Shown here in pieces: positions 29,544 through 38,067 of a stretch of DNA of 64,000 nucleotides. This DNA comes from Micromonospora rubida (GTDB lineage: Bacteria; Actinomycetota; Actinomycetes; Mycobacteriales; Micromonosporaceae). The DNA lies in NCBI RefSeq assembly GCF_009908295.1, contig NZ_JAAALO010000014.1:1-64000 (forward strand). The letters are read 5' to 3'. Numbering within the stretch: position 1 is the first letter of the stretch; every line of letters begins with the position of its first letter. The notes under the pieces were generated by a model, which was given only the letters and a program-made list of their open reading frames with translations, did not search any database and was not told the origin of the DNA. The position numbers and the translations under genes are program-made.

Positions 29544-30150
29544 CGCGGTCACCCCCGTTCTTGTTGGGGCCGCGACGGGCCCCGAGGAACGGGGCGAGCG
29601 CCGGGCAGTTACGCAGCTTGTGCAGACAGCGGCCCTGGGTGGGCCCAATGCTACCGACCGGCATGCCGAGTCGCTCGCCGATCTCCCGGTAGCTGACCGG
29701 GGGGTCGGCCGTGAGTAGGGCCAGCAGCTCCTGGCAGCGGGGCGGGAGCTGGGCGAAGCCCTCCCGCAGCGCCTGGCCGCGTTCGGCCCGCAGCAGCTCC
29801 TCGTCCGGCGCCGGCGCGTCCACCGGCGGCCCGTGCCGGGCGTCGAGTGCGTCGTCGTACGGGTCGACCGGCTGGCTGCGCCGGCCGAGGCGGGACAGCC
29901 GGTAGCACTCTCGGCGGGCGGTGGTGGCCAGCCAGGCGGCCAGCGCCTGCGGGTCCCGTACCTGGTCCAGCCGCTCCACCAGGCGCAGCCAGACGGTCTG
30001 GTTGACGTCGGCGGCGTCGGCGCGGCTCATCCCGTGCGCCCGGATCACCGACACCACCAGCGGGGTGTAGCGGCGCACCAGCTCGGCCCAGGCCGCCTCG
30101 TCACCGCCGGTGGCGGCGGCGACCAGCTTGGTGGCGGTCGGGTCGCTCAC
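29518..30150 (-). CDS. ECF-type RNA polymerase sigma factor
   Basis: A 210-residue sigma-70 family protein. Region 2 (about 20-90) includes LVRRYTPLVVSVIRAHGMSRADAADVNQTVWLRLVERLD and LAAWLATTARRECYR; region 4 (about 135-190) includes LPPRCQELLALLTADPPVSYREIGERLGMPVGSIGPTQGRCLHKLR. The GPTQGRCLHKLR ending is that of the actinobacterial sigma factors that sit beside subtilase and CHAT genes. A polar C-terminal tail follows. GTG start. It heads a two-gene unit with the beta-rich protein and lies 31 bp downstream of the subtilase gene in the same direction, so all three may be one transcript. Confidence 0.9.
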   Translation of the reverse strand: MSDPTATKLVAAATGGDEAAWAELVRRYTPLVVSVIRAHGMSRADAADVNQTVWLRLVERLDQVRDPQALAAWLATTARRECYRLSRLGRRSQPVDPYDDALDARHGPPVDAPAPDEELLRAERGQALREGFAQLPPRCQELLALLTADPPVSYREIGERLGMPVGSIGPTQGRCLHKLRNCPALAPFLGARRGPNKNGGDRDGAVAAGR

Positions 30151-30181
30151 CGGCGTGCCCCTTCGCCGACCGGGCGGAATC

Positions 30182-31495
30182 TCACGCGACCAGCACGCCG
30201 TAGTCGGGATGCCAGCGGGGGTTCGCGAGCAGCGCGATCCGGGCCGCGTCGGCGGTCAGGCCCCCGGCGACCATCATGGCCGCCAGCCGGCCGGAGACGT
30301 ACGCCGTGGCGAACGAGGTGCCGGCCCACCCGGCGAACCCGTGGAACACCCGGGTCGGCCGCCCCGGCAGCGGCAGTTGGCCTACGACGTACGTGCTGTC
30401 GTGCTCGCCGACCGCGCAGGCGTCGACCCACGGGCCGAAACCGCTGTACGCCGCCGGCGCGATGCCGGTGCCGGCCCGGCTCACCGCGGCCACGCCGAGC
30501 ACCCGGCCCAGGGCGGCCGGCCAGACCGGGCGGCTGGTGCCGGCGTTGCCGGCGGCGGCCACCACGGCGGTCTGCGCCGGCAGCGCGGCCACGGCGTTGA
30601 CCAGGGGCAGCGGGGGCAGGTCGTCCTGCGTGAAGCCGCCCAGGGACAGGTTGACGACGGAGACCTGCGGCCCGAGCCGGGCCATGGCCGCCACCAGCAT
30701 CGCCTCGTCGCCGACGCCGGTGGGGTTCAGCGCCTGCTCCGGGTCGACCCCGACTCCCGGCGCGGCCTGCCGGACCACCCCGGCGACGAAGGTGCCGTGG
30801 CCGCCCTGCGCGGCCAGCACGGTCCCGGAGACGTAGAGCGCGTCCTCGTCGTCCGACTCCGGGACGTAGCTGCCGCCGAGCCACTGGGGGTGGTACGCGC
30901 CGGCCTGCTGCCAGATCCCGGTGTCGCAGACGCCGACGGTGACCCCGGCGCCCTCGCCGAGCCGGGCCGGGTCCGGCGCGGCCAGCGCGCCCACCGCCTG
31001 GGGCGGCCCACCCGGGTTGCCCATGATGTTGCCCAGGCCCAGCAGCACGTGGTGCGGCTGGACCGCCGGGACCGGCTGGCCCTGCCACTGCTGGGGGTTG
31101 CGCAGCGCCGACACCACCGTGGGGACGTCGGTCTCCTTGGCGAACACCAGTCGGGTGACCCCGGCGAAGCCGGCGCCGACGGTCACCTGGTGCCCGCGCG
31201 TGCGCAGCCAGGTAATGACCCGCTGGGCGTCGGCATTGGCCGCGAGCAACTGCCGGGGGCGGTAGAGGAACTCCCGGCCCGCAACCGTGTGCCGCCGGAT
31301 GTTCGGGTCGGCGGCCAGCGCGTCGGAGAAGGCGCGTTGGTACGCGTCGTCGTCGCCGGTGTCGCCGGCGGCGGCGGCGGGTCGTAGCGAGCTGCCCAGG
31401 GGCGCCGCCGCCGCGGCGAGCGCGCCGAGTGTCAGCACCCGGCGTCGGGACAGCCGGCCGGCCGCTGGCGGCGGGCTGGGGAGGTCAGTCGGCAC
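30182..31495 (-). CDS. Tat-exported S8 subtilisin-like protease
   Basis: A 437-residue serine protease. A twin-arginine signal (LSRRRVLTLG, about residues 16-25) precedes a hydrophobic stretch. The catalytic triad is Asp191 (GVCDTGIW), His233 (GGHGTFVAG) and Ser394 (GTSFATAY), with AAAGNAG supplying the oxyanion asparagine, so it should be active. Residues about 50-165 form a pro-region. The GTG start has GGAGGA 3 bp away, which decides it over longer options. It is divergent from the TPR-CHAT gene and upstream of the sigma factor gene. Subtilases beside CHAT proteins recur in actinobacteria; joint function is inferred, not shown. Confidence 0.9.
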   Translation of the reverse strand: MPTDLPSPPPAAGRLSRRRVLTLGALAAAAAPLGSSLRPAAAAGDTGDDDAYQRAFSDALAADPNIRRHTVAGREFLYRPRQLLAANADAQRVITWLRTRGHQVTVGAGFAGVTRLVFAKETDVPTVVSALRNPQQWQGQPVPAVQPHHVLLGLGNIMGNPGGPPQAVGALAAPDPARLGEGAGVTVGVCDTGIWQQAGAYHPQWLGGSYVPESDDEDALYVSGTVLAAQGGHGTFVAGVVRQAAPGVGVDPEQALNPTGVGDEAMLVAAMARLGPQVSVVNLSLGGFTQDDLPPLPLVNAVAALPAQTAVVAAAGNAGTSRPVWPAALGRVLGVAAVSRAGTGIAPAAYSGFGPWVDACAVGEHDSTYVVGQLPLPGRPTRVFHGFAGWAGTSFATAYVSGRLAAMMVAGGLTADAARIALLANPRWHPDYGVLVA

Positions 31496-31689
31496 CGGTC
31501 CTCCATGCGGTTGCGGGCGGCGCGATCGGCGGTGTCCCCGGTGCGGGCGCCACAGCACTTACCGGGCAGGGCTGATTCTTCCAAACCATTGTTGAATGTC
31601 AATGACGTGAATCGTCGCCCAGATCCATGGAACTCCCACTGACCGCGTCCGCATTGACGCTGGTCGGTTCATCGGGAACGCTGTCCGAC

Positions 31690-34305
31690 ATGGCCGACAG
31701 CGCCGATCCCGGTGCCGGAGCGGCCCAGTCCGCGCTCGACGCGGTGCAGCGCTATCCGCGCGAGGCGATCACGATCGCGCAGCGGGTGCTCGCCGCCGGC
31801 CGCGCCGTCACCGGCGACGAGCGCTCCACCGCCGAACGGGCCGTCGGCCTGGCCCTGCGGGAGCTCAACGACCTGCCCGGCGCGCTGCGTCACCTGCGCC
31901 GGGCGGTGCGGGCCGCCGCGACACCCCGCACCCGCGCGCTGGCCCGGATGAGCCTCGGCTACGTCCTGGCCAACGCCGGCCGCACCGGCGCGGCCCTGCG
32001 CGCGGTGACCGCCGCCCTGCCGCCGCTCACCGGGGCGGACGCCGGGCGTGCCCGGATGCAGCGGGGGGTGGTGCTGCACTACCGGGGCCGCTACGACGAG
32101 GCGGTGCGCGACTACTCCCTCGCCGTCGAGATCGCCCAGCGCGAGGACGACCCGCTGCTGGAGGCCCGGGCCCGCAACAACCGAGGTCTGCTCAACGCCC
32201 ATCGGGGCACCGGCCGGGGCCGCGACGACGACCTCGCCCGGGCGGCGGTGATCTTCCAGCGGCTCGGGCTGGAACTCGCCGCCGCCGACGCCCGCTGGAA
32301 CCTGGGCATCGCGGCGGGCCAGCGCGGCGACACCGTGGGCGCGCTGCGCTGCTTCGCCGAGGTCGAGCAGGAGTACCGCCGGCTGTCGGTGCCCCGGCCG
32401 GCGCTGCTGCTGGACCGGTTCGAGCTGCTGCTGTCGGTGCCGCTGCTCGACGAGGCGGTCGAGGTGGCCGGGGCGGCCGTGCGGGAGCTGGGCCGCCGGG
32501 GGATGGCCTCCGACCTGGCCGAGGCGCTGCTGGCCCAGGCCCGCGCCGCGCTGCTCGCCGGGGACCTGGACACCGCCACCGACGCCGCCGCCCGGGCGCG
32601 GGTCCGCTTCCGCCGCCAGGGCCGCCGCACCTGGGCCGCCTTCGCCCGGCACGTCGAGCTGCGCGCCGAGTTCCGCCGCGGCACCCGCTCGGCGGCGCTG
32701 CTCACCGCGCTGGTGCGCACCGCCGACCAGCTCGACGCCACCGGCTGGCCCGGCCCCGCGCTGACCACCCGGATCGACGCGGGCCGGCTGGCCGCCGCGC
32801 TCGGCCGTACCGGAAAGGCGGCGGCCCTGCTCGGCCGGGCGGCGCGGGCCCGTCGGCGGGGCACCGCGCCGGGCCGGGCCCAGGGGTGGTACGCCCTGGC
32901 GCTGGCGCGCCGGCTCGCGGGGGACGACCGCTCCGCAGCCCGGGCGCTGCGGCGCGGACTGGCCGTGCTGGACAGCCACCGGGCCTCGCTCGGCGCCACC
33001 GAGCTGCGGGCGCACAGCGGGGCGTACGGGCAGCAGTTGGCCGCCGAGGGACTGGACCTCGCGGTCCGGTCCGGCGCCCCGGGCCAGGTCCTGGCCTGGG
33101 CGGAGCGGTGGCGGGCCAATGCCCTACGCACCCGGCCGGCGCTGCCGCCCGAGGACCCGGACCTGGTCGCGGCGCTCAGCGAGCTTCGCCTGGTCAGCAG
33201 CCTGTTGGAGGATGTCCTGCTCGCGGGCCGGCCGACGCACGCGCTGCGGGGCCGACAGGCCCGGCTCGAACAGCGCATCCGGGACCTGGCCCGGCGCGCG
33301 CCCGGCGGCGGCGACGTTACGGCCCCGCCGGGCATCGCGGCGCTCGCCGCCCGGCTCGGCCCACGCGTGCTGGTGGAGCTGGTGGCGCACGGCAGCCGCC
33401 TGGGGGCGGTGCTGGTCCGCGACGGCCGGGCCAGCCTGCACGACCTCGGTCCGCTCGCCGAGGCGGTGGAGCAGGCCCGGCGGCACCGCTTCGGCCTGCG
33501 CCGGCTGGTCACCACCGGCGACACCGCGGCGGCCCGGGCCGGGGTCGGGCACGCCGCGGCGGCGCTGGACCGGCAGCTGTTCGACCCGCTGCGGCGGCGG
33601 CTGGGCGACCGCCCCCTGGTGCTCGTCCCGACTGCGGCGCTGCACGCGGTCCCGTGGTCCGGCCTGCCGACCTGCGCCGGGCGGCCGGTGACGGTGGCCC
33701 CGTCGGCCACGGTCTGGCTGCGCGCGGACGGCCGGGCGGCGCCCGACGGCGCACCGGTGCTGGCGGCGGGCCCGCGCCTGCCGGCAGCGCGGACCGAGGT
33801 CGGGCTGCTCGCCCGCGAACTGCCCGGCTCCCGGCTGCTCGCCGGGGCGGACGCCACCGCCGCCGCGTTGACCGCCGCGCTGGACGGCGCCGGGCTGGCC
33901 CACATCGCCGCGCACGGCACCTTCCGGGCCGACAACCCGCTCTTCTCCGGCCTGGAGCTGGCCGATGGGCCGTTGCTCGCGTACGAGCTGGAACGGCTGC
34001 CCCGCCCGCCGGGCTGCGTGGTGCTCTCCGCGTGCGACTCGGGGCTGTCCGGGGTGCGTCCCGGCGACGAGGTGCTGGGCTTCACCGCCGTGCTGCTGGC
34101 GCTGGGCACCCGGTGCCTGGTGGCGACCGTGTTGCCGGTGCCGGCCGACCTCACCACCGCACTCATGCTGGACCTGCACCGGCGGATGCGTGCCGGCGTC
34201 CGGCCGGCGCGGGCCCTCGCCGACGCCCAGGCCGCGTTCGTGGCCACCGGCGACGGCTCCGCCGTGGCCACGGCCGCCGCCTTCGTCTGCTTCGGCGCCG
34301 GCTGA
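31690..34305 (+). CDS. TPR-CHAT caspase-like protein
   Basis: An 871-residue cytosolic protein. The first about 480 residues are helical repeats of TPR type (ALRHLRRAVRAA, LARMSLGYVLANAGRTGAALRA, ARNNRGLLNAHRG, DARWNLGIAAGQRGD). The C-terminal about 300 residues are a CHAT domain (caspase HetF associated with TPRs) with His742 in HIAAHGTF and Cys782 in LSACDSGLSG, so the cysteine-protease pair is intact. CHAT proteins cut protein partners, some as parts of antiphage or cell-death systems. The start at 31690 is favoured because the A/T-rich promoter-like stretch (about 31574-31620) lies close before 31627, the alternative ATG. Divergent from the subtilase gene. Confidence 0.88.
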   Translation: MADSADPGAGAAQSALDAVQRYPREAITIAQRVLAAGRAVTGDERSTAERAVGLALRELNDLPGALRHLRRAVRAAATPRTRALARMSLGYVLANAGRTGAALRAVTAALPPLTGADAGRARMQRGVVLHYRGRYDEAVRDYSLAVEIAQREDDPLLEARARNNRGLLNAHRGTGRGRDDDLARAAVIFQRLGLELAAADARWNLGIAAGQRGDTVGALRCFAEVEQEYRRLSVPRPALLLDRFELLLSVPLLDEAVEVAGAAVRELGRRGMASDLAEALLAQARAALLAGDLDTATDAAARARVRFRRQGRRTWAAFARHVELRAEFRRGTRSAALLTALVRTADQLDATGWPGPALTTRIDAGRLAAALGRTGKAAALLGRAARARRRGTAPGRAQGWYALALARRLAGDDRSAARALRRGLAVLDSHRASLGATELRAHSGAYGQQLAAEGLDLAVRSGAPGQVLAWAERWRANALRTRPALPPEDPDLVAALSELRLVSSLLEDVLLAGRPTHALRGRQARLEQRIRDLARRAPGGGDVTAPPGIAALAARLGPRVLVELVAHGSRLGAVLVRDGRASLHDLGPLAEAVEQARRHRFGLRRLVTTGDTAAARAGVGHAAAALDRQLFDPLRRRLGDRPLVLVPTAALHAVPWSGLPTCAGRPVTVAPSATVWLRADGRAAPDGAPVLAAGPRLPAARTEVGLLARELPGSRLLAGADATAAALTAALDGAGLAHIAAHGTFRADNPLFSGLELADGPLLAYELERLPRPPGCVVLSACDSGLSGVRPGDEVLGFTAVLLALGTRCLVATVLPVPADLTTALMLDLHRRMRAGVRPARALADAQAAFVATGDGSAVATAAAFVCFGAG

Positions 34306-34525
34306 GTGGTGCCTGCGGTGCCCGGCCCGGCCGGCCCGGCCCGGCCGGCTCGGCTCGGCTGGACGGCTCGGTCGCGCCGCCCGCCGGGGCCTCGGCCAGA
34401 CGCGTGAATAGCGCCGTCGTATGACCCGGAGGGGATGATCAGAAATTCATATACTTCAATAGAATCTCCGTCATCCGGCCGCGGTGCGTCCACCGGCGCG
34501 CCGGTCTTCCGATGCGGAGGAACAT

Positions 34526-35323
34526 ATGGTTCGCTGGCGCACCCTCACCGGCCTGTTGGCCGCCGCGCTCGCCGCGGTGACCGCGGGCAGCCTCACCCTC
34601 ACCGCACCCGCCGCCGCGGCACCCGACGACACGATCACCCCGAACGTCGTCGGCGGCACCCGGGCCACCCAGGGCGAGTTCCCGTTCATGGTGCGGCTCT
34701 CGATGGGCTGCGGCGGGGCGCTCTACAGCCCCCGACTGGTCCTCACCGCCGCGCACTGCGTGGGCGCCACGGGCACCAACACCAGCATCACGGCCACCCT
34801 CGGCGCGGTCGACCTGCAGTCCAGCAGCCGGATCACCGTGAAGTCGAACTACGTCTACCGCGCCCCGGGCTACAACGGCTCGGGCAAGGACTGGGCGCTG
34901 ATCCGGCTGGCCACCCCGGTCACCACCCTGGCCACCCTGCCGATCGCCACCAGCGGCGCGTACGACAGCGGCACCTTCACCATCGCCGGCTGGGGCGCGG
35001 CGCGGGAGGGCGGCGCGCAGCAGCGCTACATGCTCAAGGCCACGGTGCCGTTCGTCAGCGACTCGGTCTGCAACTCCAACTACGGCGGCGACATCATCCC
35101 GGCCGAGGAGATCTGCGCCGGCTACACCAGCGGCGGCACCGACACCTGCCAGGGTGACTCGGGCGGCCCGATGTTCCGCCGCGACGCCAGCAACGCCTGG
35201 ATCCAGGTCGGCATCGTCAGTTGGGGCAACGGCTGCGCCCGCCCCAACTACCCGGGCGTCTACACCCAGGTGAGCTACTTCGCCTCCGCGATCGCCGCGG
35301 GCGCCGCGAGCCTCGGCGGCTGA
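34526..35323 (+). CDS. Secreted trypsin-like serine protease
   Basis: A 265-residue S1 protease. A Sec signal peptide (WRTLTGLLAAALAAVTAGSL; cleavage near AAAAP, residue 35) and a short pro-peptide end before the VVGGT new N-terminus of the mature enzyme. The triad is His77 (TAAHC), Asp122 (KDWALI) and Ser212 (GDSGGP). The TDTCQGDSGG context with an aspartate six residues before the serine predicts trypsin-type cutting after Arg/Lys. Six cysteines fit three disulfides. The ATG has a GGAGG site 6 bp upstream. A low-GC stretch at about 34425-34470 before the gene is the likely promoter region. Confidence 0.95.
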   Translation: MVRWRTLTGLLAAALAAVTAGSLTLTAPAAAAPDDTITPNVVGGTRATQGEFPFMVRLSMGCGGALYSPRLVLTAAHCVGATGTNTSITATLGAVDLQSSSRITVKSNYVYRAPGYNGSGKDWALIRLATPVTTLATLPIATSGAYDSGTFTIAGWGAAREGGAQQRYMLKATVPFVSDSVCNSNYGGDIIPAEEICAGYTSGGTDTCQGDSGGPMFRRDASNAWIQVGIVSWGNGCARPNYPGVYTQVSYFASAIAAGAASLGG

Positions 35324-35333
35324 CCGGACGACA

Positions 35334-35377
35334 GCACGGTACGGCCCGGCCGGACCACCGGCCGGGCCGTACCGTGC
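35334..35377. terminator. 20-bp-stem bidirectional terminator
   Basis: GCACGGTACGGCCCGGCCGG pairs with its exact complement at 35358-35377 across an ACCA loop, between the stops of the convergent protease and beta-propeller genes. No long T-run follows, but the stem strength and position support termination on both strands. Confidence 0.85.
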
Positions 35378-35384
35378 GCCGGGC

Positions 35385-36671
35385 CTACTGGGCGGCCGGC
35401 GGCGTCCAGTCGCTCGGCAGGTGCCCGATCCGCACCCGCTGCGGGTGGTCGCCGACGGGCACGCTGGCCACCTTCTGGCCGGTGGTGAAGCTGATCGCGG
35501 TGACCCGGTCCGCGCCCGACTCGGAGATGACGCAGTCGCGGCCGTCCCCGCTCACCGTCGCCCAGTACGGCTTGCTGGCGGCGACCAGCGGGCCGGGGGC
35601 GAGGGTGGCCCGGTCGACGACGGTGGCGTAGTCGTCCATCGTGCCGGCGACGCAGAGCTTCGCGCCGCCGGGACTGATCGACATGCCGTGGTGCCGGGAG
35701 TCGTTGACCCAGGTGGTGCGGTCCTCGCTGGTGTTGGGGTTCTTCGGCAGGGTGGCGACTCGGGTGATCTTGTCGGTGGCCACGTCGTACTCGACGAAGC
35801 CGTTGAAGAACGACACCTGGAAGTAGAGCTTGCGCTCGTCGGGGGTGAAGACCGCGGGCCGGACGGCGTCGGAGAGGTCGCCGCGGCCGAAGGCGTCCAG
35901 CCGGGGCCGCATGTCGATCTCCTTCACCTTCTGCAAGGTGCCGGCGTCGGCGATCGTGATGTGCCGGTCGCCCTTGGTCCAGTCCTGCGACGGGTCGTCG
36001 AGAGAGGTGTTCACCTCGCCGATGGACATGTTCCAGATGTGCTGGCCGCCGCCGGTGAAGAGGTTCTCGTGCGGCTTGTCGCCGGTGCCGAACGAGCCGA
36101 CCTGCTGGCCGGTGTTGATGTCGAGGACGTGCACCTTGTTCGAGGTGGAGGCGGAGACCGCGACCCGGGTGCCGTCGGGCGAGACCGCCATGTGGTCGGA
36201 GCGGAACCCGGAGACCGGGAACCGCCACCGCACCGCCCCGCTGCTCAGGTCGATCGAGACGACGTCGGCGAAGCTGGGCCGGGACGCCACCAGCGCGGTG
36301 CCGTCCGGGGTGGTGTACATGTCGTCGACGAGTTGGTCGTGCCCCTCGCCGGGGCCCTGCTGGATGCCCAGGTAGAACGCGAGTTTGATGGGGTTGAGGT
36401 AGATCTCCCAGAGCCGCTGCTGCTTGTCCGGGATGACGTTGAGCCGGCCGAGGCGGGCGTAGTCGCCGCGCGGGCGGATGACGTCCACGGTGCCCTCCCA
36501 GTTGTTGCCGACGAACATCACCTCCGCCAGCCCGGCGGCGGCGGGGGCGGCGGCGTGGCCGACGGCGGGGGCGCCGACGGTGGGCGCGGCGGCGACGGCG
36601 AGAACGAGGGCGGCGTACCGGCGCGGGCGGGGGCGGTGGGCGTGCGGGAGCGCGGACGGTGCTGGGGTCAT
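35385..36671 (-). CDS. Secreted YVTN-type beta-propeller protein
   Basis: A 428-residue exported protein. A signal peptide (RRYAALVLAVAAAPTVGAPAVGHAAAP) is followed by about seven four-stranded blades of YVTN/YncE type, seen as repeats of DMYTTPDGTALVAS, MAVSPDGTRVAVSA, NKVHVLDINTGQQVG, AVFTPDERKLYFQ, MSISPGGAKLCVAG and TAISFTTGQKVASVPVG. Such proteins bind ligands or partners at the surface; no catalytic motif is seen. The ATG has an AGGAGAG site. It is divergent from the PucR regulator, with a palindrome between them, which suggests the regulator controls it. Actual ligand unknown. Confidence 0.82.
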   Translation of the reverse strand: MTPAPSALPHAHRPRPRRYAALVLAVAAAPTVGAPAVGHAAAPAAAGLAEVMFVGNNWEGTVDVIRPRGDYARLGRLNVIPDKQQRLWEIYLNPIKLAFYLGIQQGPGEGHDQLVDDMYTTPDGTALVASRPSFADVVSIDLSSGAVRWRFPVSGFRSDHMAVSPDGTRVAVSASTSNKVHVLDINTGQQVGSFGTGDKPHENLFTGGGQHIWNMSIGEVNTSLDDPSQDWTKGDRHITIADAGTLQKVKEIDMRPRLDAFGRGDLSDAVRPAVFTPDERKLYFQVSFFNGFVEYDVATDKITRVATLPKNPNTSEDRTTWVNDSRHHGMSISPGGAKLCVAGTMDDYATVVDRATLAPGPLVAASKPYWATVSGDGRDCVISESGADRVTAISFTTGQKVASVPVGDHPQRVRIGHLPSDWTPPAAQ

Positions 36672-36731
36672 GGACTGCTCTCCTGGACGATGGGTCGGCC
36701 ATGGCGTGGGGCTCCGCGGCGCGGAGCGCGG

Positions 36732-36749
36732 TGTTACCTTTCGGTAACA
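36732..36749. promoter_or_regulatory. Operator-like palindrome TGTTACC-N4-GGTAACA
   Basis: Seven-base arms TGTTACC and GGTAACA flank TTTC in the 184-bp gap between the beta-propeller gene and the divergent PucR regulator. TTACC-N4-GGTAA palindromes of this size are typical dimer operators. It lies about 61 bp upstream of the propeller start and 107 bp from the regulator start. Confidence 0.6.
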
Positions 36750-36855
36750 GAAGGAAACCAACCGAAGCCGGGCTCCCGGTAGGCGCCGGGGGCCAAAACC
36801 CGGTCGGGCCGTTGTGGACGGGCCACAGCGGTCGCGGCCGAGGGGGAGCGGGCCG

Positions 36856-38016
36856 ATGGCGTTGACGGAACGGGCCGGACCCCTCGGCGCGCTGCTGCGC
36901 GAGCTGGCCGCGGACCGGCAGGTCGTGGACGAGATGGTCCAGGCCGCCCGGGTGCACTCACCGGAGGTGGCGCGGCTGCCGCCGGCGGAGAACCGCCGGC
37001 ACGTGGCGGCCCTGTTGGCCGCCGGGCTGGCCTCCTTCCAGCGCCTCGCGGAGCCCGGCGAACGGGACTTCGCGGCGGCGCGGCGGCTCGGTGCCGACCG
37101 GGCCGCGCAGGGCGTCTCCGTCGCCGGCCTGCTGCGCGGGGTGCAGGCGGGCCGGCAGAAGGTGGTGGAGATCGCGCTCGACCGCGGCCGGGCCGCCGGG
37201 ATACCCGACACCGCGTTGCTGGAGGCCCTGCTGGAGTTCGGCCGGTACGCCGGCGGCCTGGAGCGCGCCCTGGTCGACGGCCACCACGCGGCGGAGCTGG
37301 AACTGGTCCGCACCCGGCGGGACTCCCGCAACCGGCTGCTACGGCGGCTGCTGCTCGACGAGGCGGCCGACGTCCGGCCGGACGAGTTGGCCGCGTTCGG
37401 GCTGCGCCCCGACGGCTGGTACCACTGCGTGGCCACCGACCTGACCGACCCGGCCCGGATCCCGGCGGTGCGGCGGCAGTTCTGCGGGGGCGGGGGAGTC
37501 TTCGGCACGGTCGACGACCGACTCGCCGGCCTGGCCCCACGGCTGCCGCCCGCCGGCCTGGCCGACGCGGCCGTGCTCGTGGTGGCCGCCCCGGCCCGAC
37601 CGCTGGCCGAGGCCCCGGCCGTGCACCGGCTGTGCGTGGCCGCCCTGCGGGTGGCCGCCCGGGCCGGGCTGCGCGGCCTACACGGAGTGGTCGACCTGGC
37701 CGGCGAGACCGCGCTGGCCGCCCAGCCGGAGCTGGCCGGGCTGGTCAGCGGGGAGCTGCTCGGCGCCCTCGACCCGGCCGACGACTTCCACCGGCAGCTC
37801 GCCTCGACCGCGCTGGCCTACCTGGACCACGGGCAACGGCTGGACCTGACGGCCGCCGCCCTGCACCTGCACCCGAACACCGTCCGCTACCGGCTGCGCC
37901 GGTTGCAGGAGCTCGCCGGGCTGCCGCCGACCCTCGCGGAGCCGGGCGGCCGGTGGCCGGTGCCGCAGACCCTGCGCTGGTGGTGGGCGCTGCGGACCTG
38001 GCTGGGGCAGGAGTGA
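36856..38016 (+). CDS. PucR/CdaR-type transcriptional regulator
   Basis: A 386-residue regulator. The N-terminal about 170 residues are helical (LGALLRELAADRQVVDEMVQAAR, GADRAAQGVSVAGLLRGVQAGRQKVVEIAL) as in the RsbRD-like sensor part of this family. A GGDEF-related middle domain follows, and the C-terminal PucR helix-turn-helix is seen at about 310-365 (TALAYLDHGQRLDLTAAALHLHPNTVRYRLRRLQELAG). The ATG has an AGGGGGAG site. It is divergent from the beta-propeller gene and ends inside a hairpin shared with the convergent amidase. Inducer unknown. Confidence 0.88.
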   Translation: MALTERAGPLGALLRELAADRQVVDEMVQAARVHSPEVARLPPAENRRHVAALLAAGLASFQRLAEPGERDFAAARRLGADRAAQGVSVAGLLRGVQAGRQKVVEIALDRGRAAGIPDTALLEALLEFGRYAGGLERALVDGHHAAELELVRTRRDSRNRLLRRLLLDEAADVRPDELAAFGLRPDGWYHCVATDLTDPARIPAVRRQFCGGGGVFGTVDDRLAGLAPRLPPAGLADAAVLVVAAPARPLAEAPAVHRLCVAALRVAARAGLRGLHGVVDLAGETALAAQPELAGLVSGELLGALDPADDFHRQLASTALAYLDHGQRLDLTAAALHLHPNTVRYRLRRLQELAGLPPTLAEPGGRWPVPQTLRWWWALRTWLGQE

Positions 38017-38048
38017 GGCGTACCGCCGGTCCGGGCCGTACGCCTCAC
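38013..38048. terminator. Hairpin over the PucR stop codon
   Basis: GTGAGGCGTAC (38013-38023, including the TGA stop) pairs perfectly with 38038-38048 around a 14-nt GC-rich loop, between the convergent PucR and amidase genes. Probable shared terminator without a T-run. Confidence 0.7.
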
Positions 38049-38067
38049 CCCACCCCCTGCGGTGGCC

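Noticed and set aside
34306..34380. GGCCCGGCCCGGCC stretch after the CHAT gene as a terminator
   Set aside because: It is low-complexity GC sequence with many possible weak pairings and no single clear stem.
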